From Algihabitans sp965233705 (lineage in GTDB: Bacteria > Pseudomonadota > Alphaproteobacteria > Kiloniellales > DSM-21159): a stretch of 64,000 nucleotides of DNA. The stretch covers positions 1,054,001 to 1,118,000 of the forward strand of contig CBDDTF010000001.1 in assembly GCA_965233705.1 (NCBI GenBank). The letters run 5' to 3'. Position numbers and translations under genes: made by a program. The notes beneath the pieces were generated by a model. It was not told the DNA's origin. It made no database searches and worked only from the letters and a program-made list of their open reading frames with translations. Of this stretch, positions 33,616 to 40,167 are shown piece after piece. Positions within the stretch are counted from its first letter, which is position 1; every line of letters begins with the position of its first letter.

Positions 33616-35406
33616 ATGCGCCCACAGCCTCCCGGCGAGACCGCCCCCTCCGCAGCGCAGCCCACCCCGACGGCGGCGGCGCCGCTGCCCGCGCTCACGG
33701 ACGCAGGCACAGCCGTTCTCCGGGCCCCGCCGGCAACGCTCGCCAGGCTGCTGCGCGACCTGCGCGCCGGGCTGCCGGTTGCGCCGGCGGCCTTTCCCCT
33801 GCCCGGGCCGTTGCACGCCGTGCTGCGGCGCGACGGACGGCGGCTGCGCGAGCTGTGGATCGACACCGGCAGCCTGGCCGGCGCCTTCGGCCAACTGCTC
33901 GCGCTGCCCGAGGCGGCCGAGGCCGACGCGCTGGAGCTCTGTCTGACCCACGACTGGCGCGCGGTCGCGCCCCCCGCCTTTGCCCGCGTCTTCCCCAACA
34001 CCGCGCGCGGTCATCTCGGCCTGGCGGTGACGCTCGGCGGGCAGCGTCATCGCCTGTCACCGCTGGCCGCGGTTGCCAGCAACCGCGGGTTCCGCCGCTG
34101 GCTCGCGCAGAAGCTCTCCCCCGCCGGGGCCGCGCACGACGGCCGCCTGCCGCCGGACGCGCGGCTGGAGGCCTTCGCGGCGCGCCAGGTGATTCTGTCG
34201 CCGCTGACGAAGCCGGACGCGACGGAGCTGAGCCGTGGCTGCCGCCCGGTGCCAGCGGCCGGCTTCGACCGGGCGGAGCTGGAGCGACTGATCGCCGGCA
34301 TGATCGGCTGGCTCTCGGCGAATCTGCGCGCCGACGGACACCTCACCTACAAATACTGGCCCAGCCGCGGGCGCGAATCGGAAGCCGACAACACCATCCG
34401 CCGCTTCATGGGCACGCTGGCGCTGATCCGTGCCGCCACCGCCCGCGGCGACACGGCCTTGATGACGCGCGCGGCGGCCAACCTGCAGTTCAACCTGGAC
34501 CGCTTCTACCGCCGAGAGGGCGAACTCGGCCTGATAACCTGGGAGGGCAAGGCCAAGCTGGGCGCGATCGCCTTGGCCGCCCTGGCGATCCTGGAGCATC
34601 CCGAGGGCGCGCGCTGGGCCGAGGTCTACCGCGCCCTCGTCGCCAGCGTGGCCCGGCTGCACCAGCCCGACGGCAGCTTCCGCAGCTTCCTGACTCCCCC
34701 CGAGCGCAACGACAATCAGAACTTCTACCCCGGCGAGGCGCTGCTGTTTTGGGCCCAACGGCTGCGCGGCGATCCCCTCGTGCCGCCAGACGCCACGTTG
34801 GAGACGCGCTTCCTGGCCAGCTTCGCCTACTACCGCGCCTGGCACCGCAGCGCGCGCAACCCGGCCTTCGTGCCGTGGCACAGCCAGGCCTATGCTCTGG
34901 CCTACGAGCGGCTGGGGCGGCCGGAGCTGCGCGACTTCGTTCTGGAGATGAACGACTGGCTGCTGCCGCTGCAGCAGTGGGAGACGGCCCCGGCACCGCT
35001 GTTCCAGGGTCGCTTCTACGACCCGGCACGGCCGGACTACGGACCGCCGCATGCCAGCTCGACCGGCGTCTACCTTGAGGGCTTGGCGGCCGCCCTGGCG
35101 CTCGCCCGGAGGCCGGGCGGCGACAGCGGCGGCGACGCCGCACGGGCCGCCCTCTATGAGCGGGCGATCTGGCGCGCCGCCCGCAACCTGCGCCAACTCC
35201 AGTTCAAGGACGAGCGCGATGCCTTCTACGTCGCCCGCAGGGCGCGGGTGCTCGGCGGCCTGCGAACCGAGGTCTACAACAACGAGATTCGCGTGGATAA
35301 CGTGCAGCACGGCCTCATGGGGCTGCTGAGCGCGGGCGACCTGCTACGCCACGACAGCCTTCACGAAGCCGAGGCGGCCTGCCCCAGCGGCCTCTCCGGC
35401 GGATAG
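33616..35406 (+). CDS. Predicted alpha/alpha-barrel protein of unknown function
   Basis: The 596-residue protein has a proline-rich start, an N-terminal domain (about 35-180) of unrecognised type, and from about 220 a repeated helical region typical of (alpha/alpha)-toroid enzymes such as glycoside hydrolases, epimerases or lanthionine-type cyclases. Conserved-looking segments are HLTYKYWPSRGRESEADNTI, WEGKAKLGAIALAAL, NDNQNFYPGEALLFWAQ and GPPHASSTGVYLEGLAAAL, rich in Trp, Tyr, Asp and Glu as in carbohydrate sites. There is no signal peptide. It has an ECF-type promoter like its neighbours and converges on the hydroxylase gene with a 46-bp overlap. Function unknown. Confidence 0.65.
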   Translation: MRPQPPGETAPSAAQPTPTAAAPLPALTDAGTAVLRAPPATLARLLRDLRAGLPVAPAAFPLPGPLHAVLRRDGRRLRELWIDTGSLAGAFGQLLALPEAAEADALELCLTHDWRAVAPPAFARVFPNTARGHLGLAVTLGGQRHRLSPLAAVASNRGFRRWLAQKLSPAGAAHDGRLPPDARLEAFAARQVILSPLTKPDATELSRGCRPVPAAGFDRAELERLIAGMIGWLSANLRADGHLTYKYWPSRGRESEADNTIRRFMGTLALIRAATARGDTALMTRAAANLQFNLDRFYRREGELGLITWEGKAKLGAIALAALAILEHPEGARWAEVYRALVASVARLHQPDGSFRSFLTPPERNDNQNFYPGEALLFWAQRLRGDPLVPPDATLETRFLASFAYYRAWHRSARNPAFVPWHSQAYALAYERLGRPELRDFVLEMNDWLLPLQQWETAPAPLFQGRFYDPARPDYGPPHASSTGVYLEGLAAALALARRPGGDSGGDAARAALYERAIWRAARNLRQLQFKDERDAFYVARRARVLGGLRTEVYNNEIRVDNVQHGLMGLLSAGDLLRHDSLHEAEAACPSGLSGG

Positions 35407-35963
35407 GCGTAGTGGCCCTGCCCGGCTGCCGGTTCGACGTCGAAGATCAGGTGGATGCGTGGGCGGTCCGAGAGGTTGTGGGCCTCGTGCGGCTGCTTGT
35501 TGTCGAACGCCCACAGCTCGCCTTCGCGCAGCAAGGCCGTCTCGCCGCCCGCCGTCAAGGGGCTGCCGTTGGCGCTGTCGAGCACCAGGTGATAGCGGTC
35601 GCGGATGCGGTAGTAGGCCCCCTTGTCGATGTGGGGAAAGACCCGCCCCCAGGGCTGTAGCTTGACCAGCGTGACCCGGCCCAACTGTCCGCCTTCGCGC
35701 GCCGCGAAGGCTTCGCAGAAGCCGAGCGTCCGGGGGAAGCGGGCCGCCAGCCTGGTGCGCCGGCTGGGATGCACGTCGTTGCCGCTGACGCCCTCGGGGA
35801 ACGGCTTCACGGCGGCGCGCAGATAGATGCTTTCCGTCTCGCGTTGGCATTTCACCTTGGTCTGACGGCTCACATCCCATAGCCAGAGCTCCGGCTGCGC
35901 GGTGACTTCCGCCACCAGCGGGCCGATGTCGATGCCGGCGGCCAGCTTCTTGAAGTGCTTCAT
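35361..35963 (-). CDS. Aspartyl/asparaginyl hydroxylase-family Fe(II)/2-oxoglutarate dioxygenase
   Basis: The 200-residue protein has the Asp_Arg_Hydrox fold. The metal site is H111-I-D113 in VFPHIDKGAYY and probably H159 in FDNKQPHEAH, the conserved RYHLVLD strand is at 123-129, and the 2-oxoglutarate arginine is probably in RPRIHLIFDV. Animal AspH lacks the carboxylate ligand, whereas cis-proline hydroxylases of this family have HxD as here. It would add OH to Asp, Asn, Pro or a similar residue. ATG 35963 has GGGAG upstream. It lies 113 bp behind the Asp-Gly protein gene, which is an attractive substrate. Confidence 0.85.
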   Translation of the reverse strand: MKHFKKLAAGIDIGPLVAEVTAQPELWLWDVSRQTKVKCQRETESIYLRAAVKPFPEGVSGNDVHPSRRTRLAARFPRTLGFCEAFAAREGGQLGRVTLVKLQPWGRVFPHIDKGAYYRIRDRYHLVLDSANGSPLTAGGETALLREGELWAFDNKQPHEAHNLSDRPRIHLIFDVEPAAGQGHYAYPPERPLGQAASAS

Positions 35964-36043
35964 GCCTGCGGTCTCCCAATCACAGTCCCCGACGCGCCGA
36001 CGCCAGGATCGCAATCCCCCCGCGCGACAAGGGGGCGAGCGGA

Positions 36044-36067
36044 GGGCGGCTCCCCCAGGAGCCGCCC
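36044..36067. terminator. Intercistronic hairpin between the Asp-Gly gene and the hydroxylase
   Basis: GGGCGGCTCC and GGAGCCGCCC form a perfect 10-bp stem with a 4-base loop, 9 bases after the Asp-Gly stop codon. There is no T tract, so partial termination or mRNA stabilisation is more likely than full termination. Such an element would give much more peptide than hydroxylase. Confidence 0.55.
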
Positions 36068-36076
36068 GCGCCCGGA

Positions 36077-36640
36077 TCAGGTGTCGTTGCCGGCGTTGAA
36101 GCCGTCATCGCCGTCACCATCACCATCGCCATCGCCATCGCCATCGCCATCGCCGTCGCCATCGCCGTCGCCGTCGCCGTCGCCGTCACCATCGCCATCG
36201 CCATCGCCGTCGCCGTCACCATCGCCATCGCCATCGCCATCGCCATCGCCGTCGCCGTCGCCGTCGCCGTCACCATCGCCGTCGCCATCGCCGTCACCGT
36301 CGCCGTCGCCGTCACCGTCGCCGTCACCATCGCCATCGCCATCGCCGTCGCCGTCACCATCGCCGTCACCGTCGCCGTCGCCATCGCCGTCGCCGTCACC
36401 GTCACCGTCGCCACCATCGTCGGCCACGGCCAGCTTGGGCAGCAGGGCGCCATCGAGGGCCAGGCTGAGCGGCGCGGCCATCAACCCCAGGGCCAGCAGG
36501 CTGGCCCCGGTCAGCATCGCCATCCGGCGGGGCAACGGCGCGCCGGCCGCAGCATCGCCGGACGCCGCCCCGCTCTGCGGCAGGACCGTGGAGACGGTGG
36601 TGTCCAGCAGGGTCGTCTTGTAGGTCGGGTTTCGGGTCAT
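36077..36640 (-). CDS. Secreted poly(Asp-Gly) protein
   Basis: The 187-residue protein has a 40-residue polar leader, a hydrophobic segment (MAMLTGASLLALGLMAAPLSLAL, 40-62) and a likely signal-peptidase site after LAVA (73). The remainder begins DDGG, continues with exactly 50 uninterrupted Asp-Gly dipeptides (78-177) and ends DDGFNAGNDT. The mature product would be a very acidic, disordered, probably Ca2+- or metal-binding polymer. ATG 36640 has CAGGAG 8 bases upstream and a GGAAT-N17-CGTTG promoter about 100 bases upstream. The downstream gene is a hydroxylase and the upstream one a protease with the same DDGG(DG)n start. I know of no named family. Confidence 0.85.
   Translation of the reverse strand: MTRNPTYKTTLLDTTVSTVLPQSGAASGDAAAGAPLPRRMAMLTGASLLALGLMAAPLSLALDGALLPKLAVADDGGDGDGDGDGDGDGDGDGDGDGDGDGDGDGDGDGDGDGDGDGDGDGDGDGDGDGDGDGDGDGDGDGDGDGDGDGDGDGDGDGDGDGDGDGDGDGDGDGDGDGDDGFNAGNDT
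36110..36409. repeat. 300-bp hexanucleotide coding repeat, 50 units
   Basis: Fifty consecutive 6-base units, read on the minus strand as GA[CT]-GG[CT], encode Asp-Gly. Both Asp codons are mixed along the tract, but Gly is only GGC or GGT. This breaks perfect nucleotide identity while the peptide is uniform. Confidence 0.95.
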
Positions 36641-36740
36641 CGGGGGGCTCCTGTCTGTTGTCTGCCGCAGCGGGTCAGCCGCGCATCCTCTGCGAGAGTT
36701 CCGGAGCCAGCCTGCCGCCAGCCCCACGCGAACGGTCCGA

Positions 36741-36767
36741 CAACGGGGCAGGGGGACCGCTTATTCC
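36741..36767 (-). promoter_or_regulatory. ECF-type promoter of the Asp-Gly protein gene
   Basis: On the minus strand GGAAT (36767-36763), 17 bases, then CGTTG (36745-36741). The identical 5+17+5 arrangement precedes the protease and the sigma operon. GGAA(C/T)-type -35 and CGTT-type -10 boxes are characteristic of ECF sigma factors. Start codon 101 bases downstream. Confidence 0.8.
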
Positions 36768-36817
36768 CCGCCCCGGCACCGGGCGAGCCCCGGGGGCGCC
36801 TGACGGCGCCGGGCGGT

Positions 36818-38371
36818 CTAATCACAGGTCGGGTCCGCCTGCAGCAATCCGTGACCGAAGACCGGATCGAAGCCGGCCCGCCCCAGGTCGCGGGCCGCGC
36901 GCTCGAGCCGACGCCGCAACTCGGCCGCTGGCGGCCGCCCCGCGCGCGCCGACAGATCGGCGGCGGCGGCCGTCACGAAGGCCGCGGCGTAGGAGGTGCC
37001 GCTGCGCGGGGCACCGCCGGCGATGGTGGGCGCCCAGACGTCGACGCCCGGGGCGGCGAGCGAGAGATAGGAGCCACGGTTGGCACGGCGGAAGGGGCGC
37101 AGGTCGCGGTCGACGGCGGTGACCGCCAGCACCTCGGGGTAGGCGGCCGGGTAGGCCGGTCCGGCGGCCGGGCCGGCGTTGCCGGCCGCGGCCACCACCA
37201 GGGTGCCGCGCCGTGCCAGCGCAGCCACGGCCCGCTCGATCAAGGGGTTGGGCGGGCCGGTCAAGCTCATGTTGATCACCGCCAGGTCGAAGCCGGCCAA
37301 CCAGTCGAGCCCCTGCAGGATATCGACCGTGCTGGCGGCCGGCAGGCCCGCGTCGTCGCGGTGGAACACCTCGGCGGCATAGAGGGTCGCCGCGGGCAAG
37401 AGGCCCGGGGTCTCACTGCCCACCGCGCCGACCAGCAGGCCGGCGATCGCCGTGCCGTGGCCCGACAGGGCGGCCGGCCGGCGCTGCTCGTTGAACCGGC
37501 GGCCGCGAATGCGCTGCCCCGCCAGGGCCGGCGCGCCCGTCTCGACCGCCGTGTCGATCATGCCCACGGCCAGACCGGCGCCACAGGTCGCCCCGGCTTC
37601 GGTCGGCGGGCGCCAGCCGACCAGGTCCTTCTGGGCGCAGGCCGGTCCGCGACAGGCGGGCTGTGCCAGCCGATAGAGATGGTTGGCGGCCAGCGCCGTG
37701 GCCCCGAGCCCGCCCAGGGCGGCCTCGGCCGCGCCGGGCGCACGCCCGCCCAGGGCGAAACCGGTGACGGACAGGCCGAGATTGTCGTAGCGCGCGACCA
37801 GGCGCGGCGTCAGGCCGAGCCGAGCCGCCGCCGCGACCAACTCCGGCGTGGCGTCGAGTGCCAGCAGATCGCCGGCATGGGGGCCGTCGCCGCCGTCACC
37901 GGCGCCACTCGCCGCTCCCGGGGCCGCCGCCTCGACCGCCTGCGCAGCGTCGCTGTCGTCCTCCGCCCCCATCGCGTCGTCGTCGCCCTCGTCATCGCCG
38001 TCGCCATCACCGTCGCCGTCCCCGCCCCCATCGCCGTCGCCATCCCCGTCGCCATCGCCATCGCCATCACCGTCCCCGTCGCCGTCGCCATCCCCATCGC
38101 CGTCCCCATCGCCGTCCCCATCGCCATCCCCATCGCCATCCCCATCGCCATCCCCGTCGCCATCCCCATCGCCGCCGTCGTCGGCGAAAACCGGCGGCGG
38201 GCCGAGCTGGAGCGGCGGAGCCAAGGGCAGGGCGCGCGGATCGAACAGCAGGAAGGACAGCAGACAGACGCCGGCGAGCAGTGCTTGCCGGCGCCCCTGG
38301 GCGGACGCGCGCCGCGACACGGGGCCGCGGCGCCGGAGAAGCTGGTCGGTGCAGCTATCGGATTGGGGCAT
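36818..38371 (-). CDS. Secreted subtilisin-like serine protease with Asp-Gly tract
   Basis: The 517-residue S8 peptidase has an N-terminal hydrophobic signal segment (ALLAGVCLLSFLLF) with a likely cleavage after PVFA (63). DDGG and 28 Asp-Gly dipeptides with one Gly-Gly interruption (68-125) follow, then an acidic linker and the catalytic domain with D273 (VGMIDTAVE), H305 (LSGHGTAIAG), N398 (AAGNAGP) and S460 (SGTSYAAAF). All triad residues are present. It is a plausible maturase for the neighbouring Asp-Gly protein, sharing its leader-DDGG(DG)n design. ATG 38371 is the likely start, with a weak GGGA upstream; the longer frame to 39484 overlaps the sigma gene and is spurious. Confidence 0.88.
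   Translation of the reverse strand: MPQSDSCTDQLLRRRGPVSRRASAQGRRQALLAGVCLLSFLLFDPRALPLAPPLQLGPPPVFADDGGDGDGDGDGDGDGDGDGDGDGDGDGDGDGDGDGDGDGDGDGDGDGDGDGGGDGDGDGDGDDEGDDDAMGAEDDSDAAQAVEAAAPGAASGAGDGGDGPHAGDLLALDATPELVAAAARLGLTPRLVARYDNLGLSVTGFALGGRAPGAAEAALGGLGATALAANHLYRLAQPACRGPACAQKDLVGWRPPTEAGATCGAGLAVGMIDTAVETGAPALAGQRIRGRRFNEQRRPAALSGHGTAIAGLLVGAVGSETPGLLPAATLYAAEVFHRDDAGLPAASTVDILQGLDWLAGFDLAVINMSLTGPPNPLIERAVAALARRGTLVVAAAGNAGPAAGPAYPAAYPEVLAVTAVDRDLRPFRRANRGSYLSLAAPGVDVWAPTIAGGAPRSGTSYAAAFVTAAAADLSARAGRPPAAELRRRLERAARDLGRAGFDPVFGHGLLQADPTCD
37997..38170. repeat. Hexanucleotide Asp-Gly repeat in the protease gene, 29 units
   Basis: Twenty-nine 6-base units encode Asp-Gly, one changed to Gly-Gly. 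Gly codons are mainly GGC and GGG, whereas the Asp-Gly protein gene uses GGC and GGT. The two tracts are therefore not recent copies of each other. Confidence 0.9.
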
Positions 38372-38410
38372 GACGCGAGCGGTCCCGGGACAGACGAAAA
38401 CGGCAAGCAA

Positions 38411-38437
38411 CAACGTTTCGGCGCCCGCGTCTATTCC
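38411..38437 (-). promoter_or_regulatory. ECF-type promoter of the protease gene
   Basis: GGAAT (38437-38433), 17 bases, CGTTG (38415-38411) on the minus strand, about 40 bases upstream of the ATG. Identical boxes and spacing to the sites at 36741 and 38518. Confidence 0.8.
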
Positions 38438-38517
38438 CCCGACCGCCCATGCGCCCCGCGCGCGCGTCTGCACGCCCCCGCTCCCGGCCCTTTCCTGCGG
38501 CCGCGCCAAGGGCCTTG

Positions 38518-38544
38518 GGAATAGGCCGGCCTGCTGGCACGTTG
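38518..38544 (+). promoter_or_regulatory. ECF-type promoter of the sigma/anti-sigma operon
   Basis: GGAAT at 38518-38522, 17 bases, CGTTG at 38540-38544. It would let the sigma factor autoregulate. The -10 box touches the first unit of the 21-bp repeats. Confidence 0.8.
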
Positions 38545-38604
38545 TGATCCTGGCGCCCCGTCTTGTGATCTTGGCGCCCCGTCTTGTGATCCTGGCGCCC
38601 CGTC
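38542..38604. repeat. Three 21-bp tandem repeats in the sigma-operon leader
   Basis: Units of ttgtgatcctggcgccccgt plus c begin at 38542, 38563 and 38584; the second has a single C to T change. Two helical turns per unit place the copies on the same DNA face. Transcription from the ECF promoter would put most of them in the 5' leader, about 38 bases ahead of the sigma start. Confidence 0.9.
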
Positions 38605-38641
38605 GCCGCAGCCCGACGCCACAGCGAAGGCGAACAGCCCC

Positions 38642-39241
38642 TTGGCCCGAGACCATGCCCCACGAGACCGGGAGATCCGGGAGCAACTGGTCGCCCTGCT
38701 GCCGCGGCTGCGACGCTTTGCCGCCGCCCTCGCCGGCACGCCGGCGGAAGCCGACGACTTGGTGCAGGCGGCCTGCGAGCGGGCGTTGACGCGCCTCGAC
38801 CAGTGGCAGGACGGCACCAGGCTCGACTCCTGGATGTTCCGCATCCTGCAGACCGTCTGGATCGACCGCTGCCGGGCCGAGGCGCTGCGCCGTCCGGCCG
38901 GCGATCTCGACAGCGTCGCCGGCCTGGCGGGGGAGGACGGGCGTGCGGTGGCCGAGGCGCGGGTGGAGCTGGCGCGGGTGCGCGGCCTGATCGCCCGCCT
39001 GCCCGACGAGCAGCGCGCCGTTCTGGCGCTGGTGTCGATCGAGGGGTGCAGCTATCGCCAGGCGGCCGAGGTCTTGAACATCCCGATCGGCACGGTGATG
39101 AGCCGCCTCGCGCGGGCCCGGCGCGCCCTGGCAACCGCCTTGGCTGGTCCGGACGGGCCGCCGGCGGGACGCCCGGAGGCAAGCCCGAAGAGCGCGGAGG
39201 CCAGCGGCCTGAGCGGCAAGCTGGCAGGAGAGAGCGCATGA
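38642..39241 (+). CDS. ECF RNA polymerase sigma factor
   Basis: The 199-residue sigma-70 family protein has region 2 (LPRLRRFAAALAGTPAEADDLVQAACERAL through DSWMFRILQTVWIDRCR) and region 4 (LPDEQRAVLALVSIEGCSYRQAAEVLNIPIGTVMSRLARARRAL), but no regions 1 or 3. The start is TTG 38642; the ATG at 38655 is out of frame. It overlaps the anti-sigma gene by ATGA. The region-4 sequence would recognise the GGAAT box found in front of this operon and the two protein genes to its left. Confidence 0.93.
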   Translation: MARDHAPRDREIREQLVALLPRLRRFAAALAGTPAEADDLVQAACERALTRLDQWQDGTRLDSWMFRILQTVWIDRCRAEALRRPAGDLDSVAGLAGEDGRAVAEARVELARVRGLIARLPDEQRAVLALVSIEGCSYRQAAEVLNIPIGTVMSRLARARRALATALAGPDGPPAGRPEASPKSAEASGLSGKLAGESA

Positions 39242-40125
39242 GCGAGCAAGACGCGACACCGGAGCGGCCGGCGCCGAGCGATGAACTGCTGGTCGCCTAC
39301 GCCGACGGCGAGCTGCCGGAGGCCGAGGCCGCCAAGGTGGAGGCCGCGCTGGCCGGCGATCCGGCGGCAACGGCCCGCCTGCGCAGTCTGGTCGAGGCGG
39401 GCGAGCTGGCCCGCCACGCCTTCGCCGAAATCGCGGCGGCGCCGGTGCCCGAGCGATTGCGCGCGACGGTGCTGCAGGCCGCAAGCGGCGCCGGCGGCAG
39501 AGCGGGCGGCACAGCGGGCGGCACAGCGGGCGGCACAGCGGTGACGCCGCGGCGCGCGGCGAAGCGCCGCCACCGCCCCGCTGCCCTGCCTGCCGCCCTT
39601 GCCGCTTCGCTGGTGCTGGCCGTCGCGCTCGGCCTCTACGCGCTGCCCGGCGGCGACGCGCCCGACCGGGCCAGCCCGGACGGCCTGGGTCGCGACGGGG
39701 AGCAGGCGGCCACGGCGGCGGCGGGCGCGCCGGCGCCCGCGCTGGAAGCCGCGCTCTCCCGACAGCCGAGCTACCTGCCGCTGCAAACCGAGCGGGGCGA
39801 CGTCATGCTGCTCGGCAGCTTCCGCAGCGCCGACGGCCGGCTTTGCCGCGAGTACGAGCGCCTGACCGGCGCCGGCGGCGAGCTCGGCCTGGCCTGCCGA
39901 AGCGGCCCGGCCGCCCCTTGGACCCTGGTGGTCACGGCCGCCATCGCGGCCCCCGTGCAGCAGCAGGACCAGGCAGGAGGCCAAGACCGGGGCGGGGCGC
40001 CGGAGCGGAGCTATCGCCCCGCCGGCATCGAACGGGCCGACCCGGTCGCGGCCGAAGTGGAGCGCCTGCAAGAAGGGCCGCTGCTATCGCCCGAGGAGGA
40101 GGCGGCGGCGCTGGGGCTGCCGTAG
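39238..40125 (+). CDS. Membrane anti-sigma factor
   Basis: The 295-residue protein has an N-terminal cytosolic anti-sigma domain (DELLVAYADGELPEAEAAKVEAAL and RLRSLVEAGELARHAFAEIA). A Gly-rich linker with three 12-bp coding repeats (39502-39537) follows, then one transmembrane helix (LPAALAASLVLAVALGLYAL, about 122-142) and a periplasmic domain with two Cys (LCREYERLTG...GLACRSG). It probably holds the ECF factor at the membrane until a signal outside the cell releases it. Release could involve the neighbouring secreted protease or its products. Confidence 0.85.
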   Translation: MSEQDATPERPAPSDELLVAYADGELPEAEAAKVEAALAGDPAATARLRSLVEAGELARHAFAEIAAAPVPERLRATVLQAASGAGGRAGGTAGGTAGGTAVTPRRAAKRRHRPAALPAALAASLVLAVALGLYALPGGDAPDRASPDGLGRDGEQAATAAAGAPAPALEAALSRQPSYLPLQTERGDVMLLGSFRSADGRLCREYERLTGAGGELGLACRSGPAAPWTLVVTAAIAAPVQQQDQAGGQDRGGAPERSYRPAGIERADPVAAEVERLQEGPLLSPEEEAAALGLP

Positions 40126-40167
40126 AGCGGGCCGCGCGCGGGGCGCCCCGGATGGCCGGCCCGGTAG

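Noticed and set aside
36110..36409. CRISPR-like array
   Set aside because: Units are 6 bases without spacers and keep a single reading frame, so this is a coding repeat. No cas genes are present.
35955..36623. Long plus-strand frames of Pro-Ser or Ala-Ile repeats opposite the Asp-Gly tract
   Set aside because: They are the mirror translation of the hexanucleotide repeat. They have no signal peptide, ribosome-binding site or promoter, whereas the minus-strand frame has all three.
38542..38604. Short CRISPR array in the sigma leader
   Set aside because: The three 21-bp units are directly joined with no spacer.
36818..39484. 888-residue protease extending over the sigma gene
   Set aside because: The extension is antisense to the sigma and anti-sigma genes and low in recognisable structure. 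The promoter at 38411-38437 lies inside it, and the ATG at 38371 starts a proper signal sequence.
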